Positions 1 to 9,090 of a stretch of DNA of 64,000 nucleotides are shown piece after piece (the first letter of the stretch is position 1; every line of letters starts with the position of its first letter). The notes beneath the pieces were generated by a model. It ran no database searches. It saw only the letters and a program-made list of their open reading frames with translations, and was not told the origin of the DNA. Source of the stretch: Planctomycetota bacterium (GTDB lineage: Bacteria; Planctomycetota; Phycisphaerae; UBA1845; UTPLA1). The stretch covers positions 124,001 to 188,000 of the forward strand of contig JAATGM010000051.1 in NCBI GenBank assembly GCA_015654675.1, read 5' to 3'. The translations under genes were made by a program, and so were the position numbers.

Positions 1-1593
1 GTACGCGGAGGCGATGATTGCTTTCTGGCTCTCGCTGACGCACGTGATTGCATGTGCCCGCGACAGAACGTAGGCGACGAATGACCTGCGGGCCGCCTGG
101 CTTCCCGCAGCCAGACTGTCGCTGCGGCGGAGGTCGATGTCACAAGCATCGAGGGGGGGGCGCGTCGTCCAGCAAAACTTCCCGGCTGCGTCGAGCAGGT
201 TGAATCGCGGGCAGACGACGAAATAGTCGTGCAGCGTGACGACGGTCGCGGCACCGTGGCGCCGGGCGACATCGAGCAGCGACATGGGGTGATGCATAAA
301 GTGCATGAAATGCACGACGTCGATGCGATGGCGTTCGAGGATTCGGGCGAATTGGTGTTCGCGCTCGATGTCAAAGTAAGCGTACGGGCTGAGCGGGTTG
401 GAAAGTGGAAAAGACCAGCGATTATCTCGCGATCGAAGGACCATGCGGGTTCGATCGGCGGAGCGGCTGTCCGGATAGTAGAGATATCCGTGGAACGAAG
501 GCGAGAGACGCTCGATGGTGTCGAGCGTATGGAGCTCGGTTCCGCCGAAAGGAGGCGTTTCGCTGGCGTTATGGACGACGTATAGCACTGATCGGGGTTT
601 CGTGGATTCGATACGCAGCTGCTGACGCGGCTCGACGTCTTCGAGCCGTTTCAACAGCGCCTGCACGCGATGCCGATAGAGATGGCTGGCCCGCGCCCGA
701 TTCTGGGAGGCGCGGGCAATCCGTACGCGGCGCTCGGGGTGATCGAGAAAGTGTCGAATCAGCGAGACACAGTCGTCAGCCGTTCGGAAATAGCTCAGTT
801 CGCTATCGCGTTCGAAGTAGTCGTTGGTTTCGGGAAGCGTATCTTCAACGAGCTGGAAAGCGCCGGCGAGCGCGGTCTCGAAGAGCCGCGGCCCGGGCGT
901 CGTGCTCGGCTGATCGACGCCACTGGCGGAAAACACGCGATGCAGATAGAGAACGATTTTGGATCGGTTCTGGACGGTGGCGAGTTCGGAATTGCCCAGT
1001 CGGTAGTTCAACTCAAAGTCGGGTACGCCCAGATCGGGCTTGGGGACGAACTCATTGTGCGGCAGGATGAATTTGCAGCGCAGGCCGTGGAGCTGCCCGA
1101 CAATCTTGCGCAATAGCGCGACGCGATTCGGCCAGGCCACACCCGCGAAGAAGACGTCGTAAAGGAAGTCACGCTCAGCCTCGACGACTTCGCGATAGTG
1201 GTACGGTTCGGACGCCGCCAGCGGGAGATGATGGACTTTGGGGGATGCGTAGGAGCGCACGCTTCCGCGATCGTTCGAGAAAATGAGATCGAACAGGTCA
1301 AAGTTTCGCTGGTTGGTGGCCTGCTCGTACGGGTCTTCGGTAAGCCAGAGGACCATGCGCGGACATCGTTCGCGCAGCCGCGAAATCATTCGCCGGTGCA
1401 ATTCCTGGCCGTCCAGACACACCACTACATTGCAGCGATGTCTCGCCAGGTCCTCGAGGCAACTGTGATAGTCGGAGACGAAGACAGAGTTTTCCCCCAG
1501 CAACTCTTCGAAGGCGTCGCGCACGAAGGTTGTGAGGTATCCGTTTAGATTACTTAGCTTGGTATTCAGTAACAGGACACGCCACGCGGTCAT
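1..1593 (-). CDS. Two-domain glycosyltransferase (CgeB-like plus GT4-like), partial at window edge
   Basis: The minus strand is open for 531 codons from an ATG at 1593 and runs off the window without a stop, so the C-terminus is missing. The start has GAGGG six bases upstream. Residues 1 to about 330 resemble the CgeB/DUF3880-type glycosyltransferase fold, ending in the typical segment TPGPRLFETALAGAFQLVED. From about residue 355 a second domain begins with VVYVVHNASETPPFGGTELH, followed by a VVHFMHFMHHP and VVTLHDYFVVCP stretch typical of GT4-family N-terminal halves. It probably transfers sugars onto a surface polysaccharide or glycoprotein in the cytoplasm. It shares strand with the FkbM gene upstream, across a 234-base gap in which I see nothing. 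Acceptor and donor cannot be told from sequence. The reading frame and GT assignment are firm; the exact subfamily is not. Confidence 0.8.
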   Translation of the reverse strand, partial: MTAWRVLLLNTKLSNLNGYLTTFVRDAFEELLGENSVFVSDYHSCLEDLARHRCNVVVCLDGQELHRRMISRLRERCPRMVLWLTEDPYEQATNQRNFDLFDLIFSNDRGSVRSYASPKVHHLPLAASEPYHYREVVEAERDFLYDVFFAGVAWPNRVALLRKIVGQLHGLRCKFILPHNEFVPKPDLGVPDFELNYRLGNSELATVQNRSKIVLYLHRVFSASGVDQPSTTPGPRLFETALAGAFQLVEDTLPETNDYFERDSELSYFRTADDCVSLIRHFLDHPERRVRIARASQNRARASHLYRHRVQALLKRLEDVEPRQQLRIESTKPRSVLYVVHNASETPPFGGTELHTLDTIERLSPSFHGYLYYPDSRSADRTRMVLRSRDNRWSFPLSNPLSPYAYFDIEREHQFARILERHRIDVVHFMHFMHHPMSLLDVARRHGAATVVTLHDYFVVCPRFNLLDAAGKFCWTTRPPLDACDIDLRRSDSLAAGSQAARRSFVAYVLSRAHAITCVSESQKAIIASAY

Positions 1594-1827
1594 CTTCGAC
1601 CCTCGGTCACACCGGCAGCCGGTCCACCGGCGGCACTGGCGTCGGTCGTGCGGGTTTTGATGGGCAACCGCCTGCGTCGATCCGTCCTGGATCGGGCTTG
1701 TGGCGGCGACAGTCGCGGCGAGGCGGCGCTTATCCGCCCGCGTCAGATTATCCCGGATTGCGAGCGATGTTCAAGGGCGCGCGAGCGATGGGGCAATTTC
1801 GCGGAGGTTTCCCGGAAACGGGGTGCG

Positions 1828-2802
1828 TCAGGCGGGCTGTGCGGCCTTGCGCGCGGCGCTGCCGGCGCGCATTTCCTCGATGACGCCGGCCTGGTGCTCC
1901 ATGATTTGCTGGGCAGCGGCACGATCCTCAGTCAGATGGGCGAATGCCTCGCGTTGGATGTTAATCGCCGAAGCAAACTCGTCGTTTGAACGTTTCATCC
2001 AAGCCGCATAGCGACCCACGATCTCTCGTACCTGCGGCGCAAGACACTCCGCACGGATGGCATAGATCATGCTTCCGACGGGCGCGACGGACTGCTCGAC
2101 GATGAACCCCTGTCCCGCCAGAAAGACGCACATCGCCTCGGGATTCGAACCAACGTCGGTATGGATGGTGTGATATTCGAGCAGGATCAGCTTGGTTCGC
2201 TGAAGCGCAGCCGGATCGCATTGGTAAAGGATTTCATACTCGGCGCCTTCGCAATCGAGCTTGAGGACGAAGATTCCGCCGATGGATCGCTTGCTGAGAT
2301 ATTCGTTCAAGCGGATGGTCGGCACGGTCAATCGAGTTGCCCCGTCGCCCGCCAGCGGAAAGAAGGAGTTCATTCCCGAGTTGGCGGCGCTGGCGAAAAT
2401 CGTGCGATCTCCTCCGCCGGAAGCGACCGCGACGTTTGACGCCGAGACGCGCTCGGTCAGCCCGTTCAAGCGGAGGTTTTCACTCAGGAGGGCGTAGTTC
2501 GCGGGAACTGGCTCGAACGAATGAACCTTGAGCGTTGGATAGCGCGTGGCCGCGTGGATCGCGAACGATCCGATGTGTCCGCCGATGTCGATGATCGCGT
2601 CGCCGGGATCGGGCGTAACGAGCGAGAGAAAGGGGTGGCCGAGGTAATCATCGCGGACGCACACTTCGTGAATGATTCCGTCGATGGTGCGCTCGTCGCA
2701 GAGTTCCCGACCGGGTGTGAGCAGGGACACGCCATTACTGAGGTGGAAGAGCCGCTTGTCACCGCGGCGATCGACTTGCTCGACCCGAAGAGGGGAATTC
2801 AT
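1828..2802 (-). CDS. FkbM-family SAM-dependent methyltransferase
   Basis: The product is 324 aa. A class I SAM-binding core is visible: IIDIGGHIGSF (residues 70-80, motif I), then HSFEPVPANYALLSENLRLNG (acidic end of strand 2, quoted in part) and FVLKLDCEGAEYEIL near residue 180, the usual FkbM signature. The family O-methylates sugars or polyketides; here the glycosyltransferase and exporter neighbours suggest a methyl group on a surface glycan (inference). I chose the ATG at 2802 because GGAG lies six bases upstream; an in-frame TTG at 2856 would add 18 residues that look unlike the family. The last 60 residues are Ala/Glu-rich and probably helical. Confidence 0.85.
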   Translation of the reverse strand: MNSPLRVEQVDRRGDKRLFHLSNGVSLLTPGRELCDERTIDGIIHEVCVRDDYLGHPFLSLVTPDPGDAIIDIGGHIGSFAIHAATRYPTLKVHSFEPVPANYALLSENLRLNGLTERVSASNVAVASGGGDRTIFASAANSGMNSFFPLAGDGATRLTVPTIRLNEYLSKRSIGGIFVLKLDCEGAEYEILYQCDPAALQRTKLILLEYHTIHTDVGSNPEAMCVFLAGQGFIVEQSVAPVGSMIYAIRAECLAPQVREIVGRYAAWMKRSNDEFASAINIQREAFAHLTEDRAAAQQIMEHQAGVIEEMRAGSAARKAAQPA

Positions 2803-2900
2803 GCATCGCTCCGCCGAATCGCAAACAGGATCGGCGCTTAATTTCGTCGTTTCCAATTATCGGGGTGGCTCAGATTCAGGTCAATTCGCCGCGTGCAGCT

Positions 2901-2929
2901 TGCCGCCTGCGCGCATCGAAAATAGAGTA
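2901..2929 (+). promoter_or_regulatory. Candidate promoter for the DUF362 gene, leaderless geometry
   Basis: TTGCCG (2901-2906), 17 bases, TAGAGT (2924-2929). The predicted start point, seven bases after the -10, coincides with the ATG at 2936, and no Shine-Dalgarno precedes that ATG. The match to the sigma-70 consensus is only moderate. Confidence 0.35.
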
Positions 2930-2935
2930 CCTTGA

Positions 2936-4069
2936 ATGCACGCAAATGTGCCCCATCTCGAAGGACGCAGCATTGTCGCCCTGGAGCCCGTGAAGGGCGA
3001 CGTGCGAGCGGCGGTGCAGCGCGCTCTTGATGCGGCCGAGTGGAAGCGATTTATTCCGGCCGGGGCCGACGTTTCGCTCAAGGTAAATCTGGGCTGGGAC
3101 TTGTTCATTCCCGGCTCGATCACGTCGCCGCTTTTTGCTGAGTCGCTGATCGCGTGCATCCGACCGCACGTCGGGCGCATTTTCATGGTCGAGTCCGACC
3201 AGGTGCTGGAAGATATCGAGAAGGCCTTTCATGGCTGCGGAATGGCCGATGTTTGCCGTCGGACCGGCGTGACCTGGGTGAATATGAGCCGCGGCAAAAC
3301 GGTCCCGGTCGACGCGCCCGGAAACACCGTGCTGAAACGGATCGACGTTCCCAAGATTTTACGCGACACGCTGATGATCACCGTACCGGTGATGAAGACG
3401 CACGCGAAGACGGTCATCACGGGCGCGATCAAGAATCAGTGGGGCTGCCTGAGTAAGTTGCGGCACGAGTACCATCTGGTGCTCGATCAGGCGCTGGCCG
3501 ACCTGAACTCGGTGGTCCGTCCGGCGCTGGCCGTCATGGATGGGACCATCGGTCTGGAGGGTAACGGTCCGAAGTCGGGCCATCCCCGAATTGCGGATCG
3601 AGTGCTGTGTTCGGGCGATGCGGTGGCACTCGATACGATCCAGGCGATCAACATGGGCATTGACCCGGCCCGCGTCGTCCATCTTGCGACCTGCGCGGCG
3701 CGCGGCATTGGAACGAACGATCGAAATCGCATCGATGTGCGCGGGATGGACCCGCTGGCGAGCCAGATTGCATTCGCGTCGGCCAGGCATAACGCCGTTT
3801 CAATGGTCGAGACGATCCTGCGTAAGTCAGTACTCAAGAAACTCTTTTTCAACACTCCCATTTTCAGTGGCTGCTTGTTCGGGGCAAAGGTGTACTACCG
3901 GAATTGGACTCGCAACCATGCCCGCGCTTGCTGGGAGATTGCGCGCGCCCATCCGGTGTATGGTCCGCAGTGGCGGCGTGTCGGACCTGATGCCGTCGCC
4001 GACTCGGGACGCATTGCTCCCAACGCTTCGTCGTCTCCAGAACTGGCAAAAGTCCAGGCCACGGATTGA
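2936..4069 (+). CDS. DUF362 domain-containing protein
   Basis: The product is 377 aa. The DUF362 pattern is seen in VSLKVNLGWD near residue 48 (the family's K-x-N segment), FMVESDQ near residue 83, the TVPVMKTHAKTVITGAIKN segment near residues 150-168, and VMDGTIGLEGNGP near residue 200. The family's function is unknown; many members carry added ferredoxin clusters, but no CxxCxxC motif is present here. It lies six bases before the FAD oxidoreductase gene on the same strand, so the two are probably co-transcribed and may act in one redox or surface-glycan step (inference). The upstream region carries a candidate leaderless promoter. Confidence 0.85.
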   Translation: MHANVPHLEGRSIVALEPVKGDVRAAVQRALDAAEWKRFIPAGADVSLKVNLGWDLFIPGSITSPLFAESLIACIRPHVGRIFMVESDQVLEDIEKAFHGCGMADVCRRTGVTWVNMSRGKTVPVDAPGNTVLKRIDVPKILRDTLMITVPVMKTHAKTVITGAIKNQWGCLSKLRHEYHLVLDQALADLNSVVRPALAVMDGTIGLEGNGPKSGHPRIADRVLCSGDAVALDTIQAINMGIDPARVVHLATCAARGIGTNDRNRIDVRGMDPLASQIAFASARHNAVSMVETILRKSVLKKLFFNTPIFSGCLFGAKVYYRNWTRNHARACWEIARAHPVYGPQWRRVGPDAVADSGRIAPNASSSPELAKVQATD

Positions 4070-4075
4070 AACGCT

Positions 4076-5431
4076 GTGCCCGCCGACTCTCATCCGTCGG
4101 TCGTGGTGTTGGGGGGCGGGCTCTCGGGGATTGCAACGGCCTGGTGCCTGGCCCGAGCCGGCTGGCGGAACATCACGCTGATCGAGCGCGGGCCCGAGCT
4201 GGGCGGGCTGGCGGGGAGCTTCGAGAAGGACGGACACTTCTATCCACTCGGATACCACCACATCCTTCATCGCGACCGGGCGCTGCTGTTTTTCCTGAAC
4301 GAGATCGGGGCGCTGCCGGATGTCCGTTGGCGCAAGATCCGCATGTTGTTTCGAGTGGCCGAGGGGTTGTTCGACCTGGGGACGCCGGGCGGGTTTCTCC
4401 GGTTTCCGATGGCATTGTCGGACAAGTTTCGCTTTGTGCGCCTGATGATGAAAGCGTTCAACAAGCGCGACTGGACTGATTGGAACAATCGTAGCGCCGC
4501 GGAGCTGATTGATGCATGGGCCGGGCCGGGCGTGCGCAAGGCGATTTTCGAGAAGCTATCGCGGTTGAAGTTTGATCTGCCGTGCAGCGAGGTCAGCGGG
4601 GCGTGGCTTGGGGCGCGGCTGCATTTCCGCGAGGGCTCGGCGCCGCTGGGTTACATCCCGCACGCCAACTGGACGAAGGTTTTGTGCGAAGGTGTCGCGC
4701 GACTCATTCGCGACGCGGGAGTCTCCGTCCGCGTACGATCGACGGTCGCGCGGCTGCATGCGGAGGATGGCCGCATTCGGACCGCCGAGTTGCAGGACGG
4801 AACGCGGGTCGAGGGCGACCTGTTCGTCAGCACCATCCCCACCGAAGTCTTCTGCAAGTTGATTTCAGACGAGACGCCGCATCTGAGGTCGATTCAGTAT
4901 ACGGGACTGATTTCCGTGGTTTGCGCGACGCGGCAGAAGATCGAGCCGGAATTCTACTGGATGAATCTTGCTTCGCTCGATCGTGCTGCCTGCGGAATAT
5001 TCCTGCTGAGCTCACTGAACCCGACAATCGGGCGAGCTGGCGACGCCTGCGTCAACTTTGTGACGCACCTGCAAAGCCGCGATCGGCCGCTGTTCCACCT
5101 GAGCGACGACGAACTGCTGGCGGTCTATAAGGCCGACTTTCGAGCGGTTTTCGGATTTGAGTTGGAGCCGTTCTGGACCAACATTGCCCGCGTACCGATG
5201 TACTCCCCGGTCTTTAATCGCGGCTTCCAAAACCCGGCGATCCGCAGTGCGACCTGGCGGAATTGCTACTTCGCGGGCAATTACCGCACCTTTCCTTCAA
5301 TTGTTTCGACTGGCACGGCGCTCGCGTCGGGAGTTGAGACGGGGCGGGCAATACTCGTGGACCATCGGCAGGACAGCGATCTGCAGGAACGGATCAATTC
5401 GTTTCGTCTCAAGTCGATGCCAAAGGCGTGA
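4076..5431 (+). CDS. NAD(P)/FAD-dependent oxidoreductase (amine-oxidase/protoporphyrinogen-oxidase-like)
   Basis: The product is 451 aa. The dinucleotide-binding motif VVVLGGGLSGIATAWCLA starts at residue 9, followed by an acidic strand end (LIERGPELGGLAGSF), the usual flavoprotein arrangement of protoporphyrinogen oxidases, phytoene desaturases and UDP-galactopyranose mutase-like enzymes. FAGNYRTFPSIVSTGTALASG near the C-terminus (quoted in part) resembles the second FAD-contact segment. The start is GTG at 4076, six bases after the DUF362 stop. Members in polysaccharide loci often have unassigned substrates; I cannot say whether it acts on a sugar, lipid or porphyrin. It ends three bases from the convergent membrane-protein gene, and no terminator hairpin is visible between them. 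Confidence 0.85.
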   Translation: MPADSHPSVVVLGGGLSGIATAWCLARAGWRNITLIERGPELGGLAGSFEKDGHFYPLGYHHILHRDRALLFFLNEIGALPDVRWRKIRMLFRVAEGLFDLGTPGGFLRFPMALSDKFRFVRLMMKAFNKRDWTDWNNRSAAELIDAWAGPGVRKAIFEKLSRLKFDLPCSEVSGAWLGARLHFREGSAPLGYIPHANWTKVLCEGVARLIRDAGVSVRVRSTVARLHAEDGRIRTAELQDGTRVEGDLFVSTIPTEVFCKLISDETPHLRSIQYTGLISVVCATRQKIEPEFYWMNLASLDRAACGIFLLSSLNPTIGRAGDACVNFVTHLQSRDRPLFHLSDDELLAVYKADFRAVFGFELEPFWTNIARVPMYSPVFNRGFQNPAIRSATWRNCYFAGNYRTFPSIVSTGTALASGVETGRAILVDHRQDSDLQERINSFRLKSMPKA

Positions 5432-5434
5432 GTA

Positions 5435-7333
5435 CTATCGAAACGAGCGTGAGACGATCGCGCCGTAAACGGCGAGGATGCTGATCACGGCTATCAGGGC
5501 AGCCGCCAGCTTCCAGAGGAGTGGCGGTAGGCCCACGATGGTGCGCATGTCGCGCTCGAACCCAAGACAGCCGGCCCCGCCGGTATCCATCACGGTTTCG
5601 CCGCGGCTAATGCGTATTGCCGCGCCGGTCAGTGCGGCGATCGCGATGAGCAATCCCGCGTAAGTCGCCACTGCCCCGGGCGCGAACGACCAGAGCGCAT
5701 CCCAGGCCAAACCGCGCGTCATGGGGTGAAACCGTTCCCACGCAAACAACGAGACAAAAAGATTGTCCGCAACCGCGATGAAGCAGAGCGTGAGGCAGCC
5801 GGAGGCCGAGAGACGTCGCAGCGCGAGGCACACGGACAACACCGCGATGGCGTGATAGGGCGAAATGACCGGAGTCATGATCATCCGATCCTTGCGATAG
5901 AGAAGGGCGATGAAGACCGTCGGAACGGCATAGGCGAAGAGCAGCAGGACATCCCAGCGCCTGAGCTGGAGCATCCGGACGAGTCCGAGATAGACGATTG
6001 GTATCGCCCAGACTCCGACGGCCGCGGGAAGGCAATTCGTCTCCGAGTGCATCATGGCGGTGCTGATGTTTTGCAGGGAAGCGTGCGACGGGTCTCGGTA
6101 GGAGAAACCGCCGATGTGTTCGATGATTCGATAGGGGGTCAGGTTGCGGAGTACGTTGTAAATGGGAAGTGCGACGAGACCGGCCCGTGATGTTCGGTCG
6201 CGGAAGGCCCGCTGTATTTCATCGCGCGACGTGTGCTGCGCTTCGGTCAGGCCGGCGTCATAGAGGTAATACATCAGCAAGGGCTGGCGCGAGCCCACGA
6301 CTTTCGGGACGATGAACCACGGGCCGATGAGCATCATGCCGCAGACGGCGAAGGCGGCGACGGCTCGAAATGCGGCCGGGCGTTCGGCGCGGTCGCGCGT
6401 GATCCATCGGCAGAATAGAAATGCACCGGCGCCGAGGAGGAAGGGCAGCATGGAGCCGTGCAGGTGGAACGACGCGGCCGCAAGGATACCGGCCAGGAGC
6501 GGTCCTCGGTTCTCGATCAGAAGGGCCGCCATGAGTAGCAACAGGTAGAGCGGCGCGAACTTGACCCAGATGCCGCCGGCGGAGAGCACAAAATGCGCGC
6601 TGAGGGCACACAGGCCGACGGCGAGGACAGCCATTCGTTCGCCGAGTAGCCGCCGCGCGAGCACCGCGATTCCCAGCAGGTAGAGCGTATTCAGCGAACG
6701 CCAGAGTGATTGATAGGCCCGCAGCGCGGAGCGAGGATATTCGTAGATTTCAGAGCCCCCCTCGGGCAAGCGGGTATTGGGGAATCGAAATCCGGCGCAC
6801 TCGGCAAAGAAGAGCGTCACCGCGCCGGCGAGGTGCGGCCGGTCGAAAAGGTCCATGTCTTCATAGAATTCATCGCGGCCGAAGCGCAGCTTGTGTTGAT
6901 ACCAGGTCGCCTGGCGCCAGGCGAACATCTGATCGGGCGGCGAGACACCGGACATGTTGAATGCAGTCCAAACTCGGTCCGGGCCGGGAGCCGTATTTTG
7001 AAAAACCTTCGCGAGGGCGAATTGCGAGCCGAGTGACAGCGCGAACGCGATGAAGGCGAATCGAGTGAGCGAATCGGCAGCCCGAACACGTTGCCAAATG
7101 ACGCGCCAGCGAACCAGGACGAGCAGAGCAATTAGCAGCCCGATCCAACGCAGTGCCGCGGTCAGGCCGACGATGCCCGCCGTGAGGCCGATGACGCCGA
7201 CGACGATCAGGCCGACGGCCGGTGCGAATAGAAGTCGGTCCTCGTCGCGCACGGCCCGGGCAATCGGTGTCTCGAGCACGAGCAGCCCGAAGGCGAGCAG
7301 CAGCAGAACACAAAGCGGACCGGCCAGATGCAT
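5435..7333 (-). CDS. Large polytopic membrane protein, possible GT-C-type glycosyltransferase
   Basis: The product is 632 aa with many hydrophobic segments, starting with an N-terminal helix (residues 3-22), a pair near 35-90, further helices across 200-500 and a last one near 607-627. A soluble, aromatic-rich loop lies between about residues 130 and 215 (GRDEFYEDMDLFDRPH). The overall shape, a long extracytoplasmic loop after the first helices, recalls GT-C glycosyltransferases and O-antigen-ligase-like proteins, but I recognise no diagnostic motif. It lies 16 bases downstream of a second protein of similar size and architecture and belongs to the same minus-strand unit as the Wzm/Wzt exporter, so a role in building or finishing the exported glycan is plausible (inference). 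Confidence 0.75.
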   Translation of the reverse strand: MHLAGPLCVLLLLAFGLLVLETPIARAVRDEDRLLFAPAVGLIVVGVIGLTAGIVGLTAALRWIGLLIALLVLVRWRVIWQRVRAADSLTRFAFIAFALSLGSQFALAKVFQNTAPGPDRVWTAFNMSGVSPPDQMFAWRQATWYQHKLRFGRDEFYEDMDLFDRPHLAGAVTLFFAECAGFRFPNTRLPEGGSEIYEYPRSALRAYQSLWRSLNTLYLLGIAVLARRLLGERMAVLAVGLCALSAHFVLSAGGIWVKFAPLYLLLLMAALLIENRGPLLAGILAAASFHLHGSMLPFLLGAGAFLFCRWITRDRAERPAAFRAVAAFAVCGMMLIGPWFIVPKVVGSRQPLLMYYLYDAGLTEAQHTSRDEIQRAFRDRTSRAGLVALPIYNVLRNLTPYRIIEHIGGFSYRDPSHASLQNISTAMMHSETNCLPAAVGVWAIPIVYLGLVRMLQLRRWDVLLLFAYAVPTVFIALLYRKDRMIMTPVISPYHAIAVLSVCLALRRLSASGCLTLCFIAVADNLFVSLFAWERFHPMTRGLAWDALWSFAPGAVATYAGLLIAIAALTGAAIRISRGETVMDTGGAGCLGFERDMRTIVGLPPLLWKLAAALIAVISILAVYGAIVSRSFR

Positions 7334-7349
7334 TGGGCCTCTGCGTCTC

Positions 7350-9086
7350 TTAGCCGCCTGGAGTTGGGACGGGCGGCGTCAGAACTGGGGCGGATTCATC
7401 GCGCCAGCTCTCGCGAATCATCACGGCGAACATCATCACCTGCACCAATACCAAAGCGCTGAACCGACGGACATCTCCCGGTGTGTGCGCGGAAGTCGCG
7501 CTCCATTGCGGCCAGACGATTGCATACCACGTCACGAGCAGCTGTTCGGCAAAAGCGAATGCAAGCACCGCAACGATCGCCGGGCGAGCGAGTCGCACCA
7601 GCATGGCGGCCGCGAAGGCGACTGCAAGCGGCACGAAGATGAACGGGCCAAACGGCGCTAGCCCGGCCTGATTCTGCCCAAAAGTCACTGCGGTGATCAG
7701 AATCGATCCAAGGCCGGCGAGGGCCGCCAGCAGTGCCCGATCTCGCCGGTACAACGCTGCTCCGAAGAATGGCACGAGGATGATGCCCATGATTCCCGGA
7801 AGCGTGAAAAACGCGCTGAGGAAGAGTGCCTTCGGCGTCAGTCCGTCAGACTGCGAAAACGACGTTGGGAAAATCGTCCGCAGCGTGTTGTCGATTCGAA
7901 TCGACATGATTCGCCACCAGCCCTCGCTGGAATTCTGGAAGATATTCTGCGTAATGAGGTTTCCGCTGTCGTGAATATAACGGGTTGTCCAGAGGTGCCA
8001 CGGTACGAGGAGCGCGACGCCGAGGATGGACGCGAGCACGAGCCGCACGAATGCCCGGCGGCGGGGCCTCTCGGCGATGAGGTGGTACAGACAACATCCG
8101 ATGACGACGGCCGCCGCGCACTGATGCGAATAATACGCAAGCGCCGCCAGCGCTCCGAGCGATATCCAGCGGGCTCGCCTTGCGATGACGAGCCATGCCA
8201 GCAGCAGCGCGAAATAACCGCCCAGCGCCTTGGGCCAGATGAAACTCGACTGGATCACGACGCCGGCCGAGAGGGCAAGCAAGAGAACAGCGAGGCGGGC
8301 GGCGCGGGTTCCGCTTACTGCACGGGCGATCAGGTAGCCCGGCAGGATCATCAATGCGTTCATCGCGGCCGCGGCGACGAAGAACGCGAGATAAGCCGGC
8401 TCGGTGAGCAAGTCGCCCAGCACGCCGAATCGACCATCCACAGAGGTCTGCGGGCTGAAGAGATTGATGTAGTGCGCGCCAACTAGAGCCATCAAGGGCG
8501 TGCGGGCCGTGACGGATTGTCCCGGGGCGATGGCGGGGCGATCCGGGTTGTCCCACTCGCGCGGCTTGCGGAAGTCGACGCCGTGCAGCATGAACTCGGC
8601 GAATCGGTAGGAGACGAGATTGTCGTTGGGCGCGTTGTAGAGCAGCGACTGGATGCGGACCGGCAGGACATCCTTCTTGACGTAGTACATGTACTGCAGG
8701 ATGCCGGGGAATTCGGTGGGGATCTTGATCGGAAGCAGGACGACTTGCGTCGCAACGATCGTCAGACCGATGTAGCCGATGATCGGCACGCGATCGGCGT
8801 CGCGATAGGCCCGCAAGCCACGCGATACCGCGATCAGGAGCGGTCCGAGTCCGAGCGCGAGTAGTCCCAATCCAGTCGCGGCGCAGACCGTTACGCGCGA
8901 GATCATCAGAAAATGGTGGGGATAGCGCCAGCCGGCGATGCCCGCCAGCGCGTAAATCACAATCGTGACGGCCGGGGCGAGGATGAGCTTTTCCGTTGCA
9001 TCCATGCGGCGCGCGACGAGATGGAGGATCGCAGCGCCCGGGACGAACAGCGTTACGAGCGTCGCAAGTAGGAGGATTAATGCCAT
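7350..9086 (-). CDS. Large polytopic membrane protein, possible GT-C-type glycosyltransferase
   Basis: The product is 578 aa and strongly hydrophobic, with about a dozen predicted helices from residue 3 (LILLLATLVTLFVPGAAIL) to the C-terminus. A soluble loop near residues 115-200 contains YRFAEFMLHGVDFRKPREW. I set the start at ATG 9086, two codons downstream of the end of the ABC ATPase gene; an upstream extension in this frame would be antisense-like sequence overlapping that gene. It resembles the following gene in size and layout, and the two may be distant paralogues. No catalytic motif is recognisable. Context with Wzm/Wzt suggests polysaccharide polymerisation or modification at the membrane (inference). 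Confidence 0.75.
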   Translation of the reverse strand: MALILLLATLVTLFVPGAAILHLVARRMDATEKLILAPAVTIVIYALAGIAGWRYPHHFLMISRVTVCAATGLGLLALGLGPLLIAVSRGLRAYRDADRVPIIGYIGLTIVATQVVLLPIKIPTEFPGILQYMYYVKKDVLPVRIQSLLYNAPNDNLVSYRFAEFMLHGVDFRKPREWDNPDRPAIAPGQSVTARTPLMALVGAHYINLFSPQTSVDGRFGVLGDLLTEPAYLAFFVAAAAMNALMILPGYLIARAVSGTRAARLAVLLLALSAGVVIQSSFIWPKALGGYFALLLAWLVIARRARWISLGALAALAYYSHQCAAAVVIGCCLYHLIAERPRRRAFVRLVLASILGVALLVPWHLWTTRYIHDSGNLITQNIFQNSSEGWWRIMSIRIDNTLRTIFPTSFSQSDGLTPKALFLSAFFTLPGIMGIILVPFFGAALYRRDRALLAALAGLGSILITAVTFGQNQAGLAPFGPFIFVPLAVAFAAAMLVRLARPAIVAVLAFAFAEQLLVTWYAIVWPQWSATSAHTPGDVRRFSALVLVQVMMFAVMIRESWRDESAPVLTPPVPTPGG

Positions 9087-9090
9087 TTCG

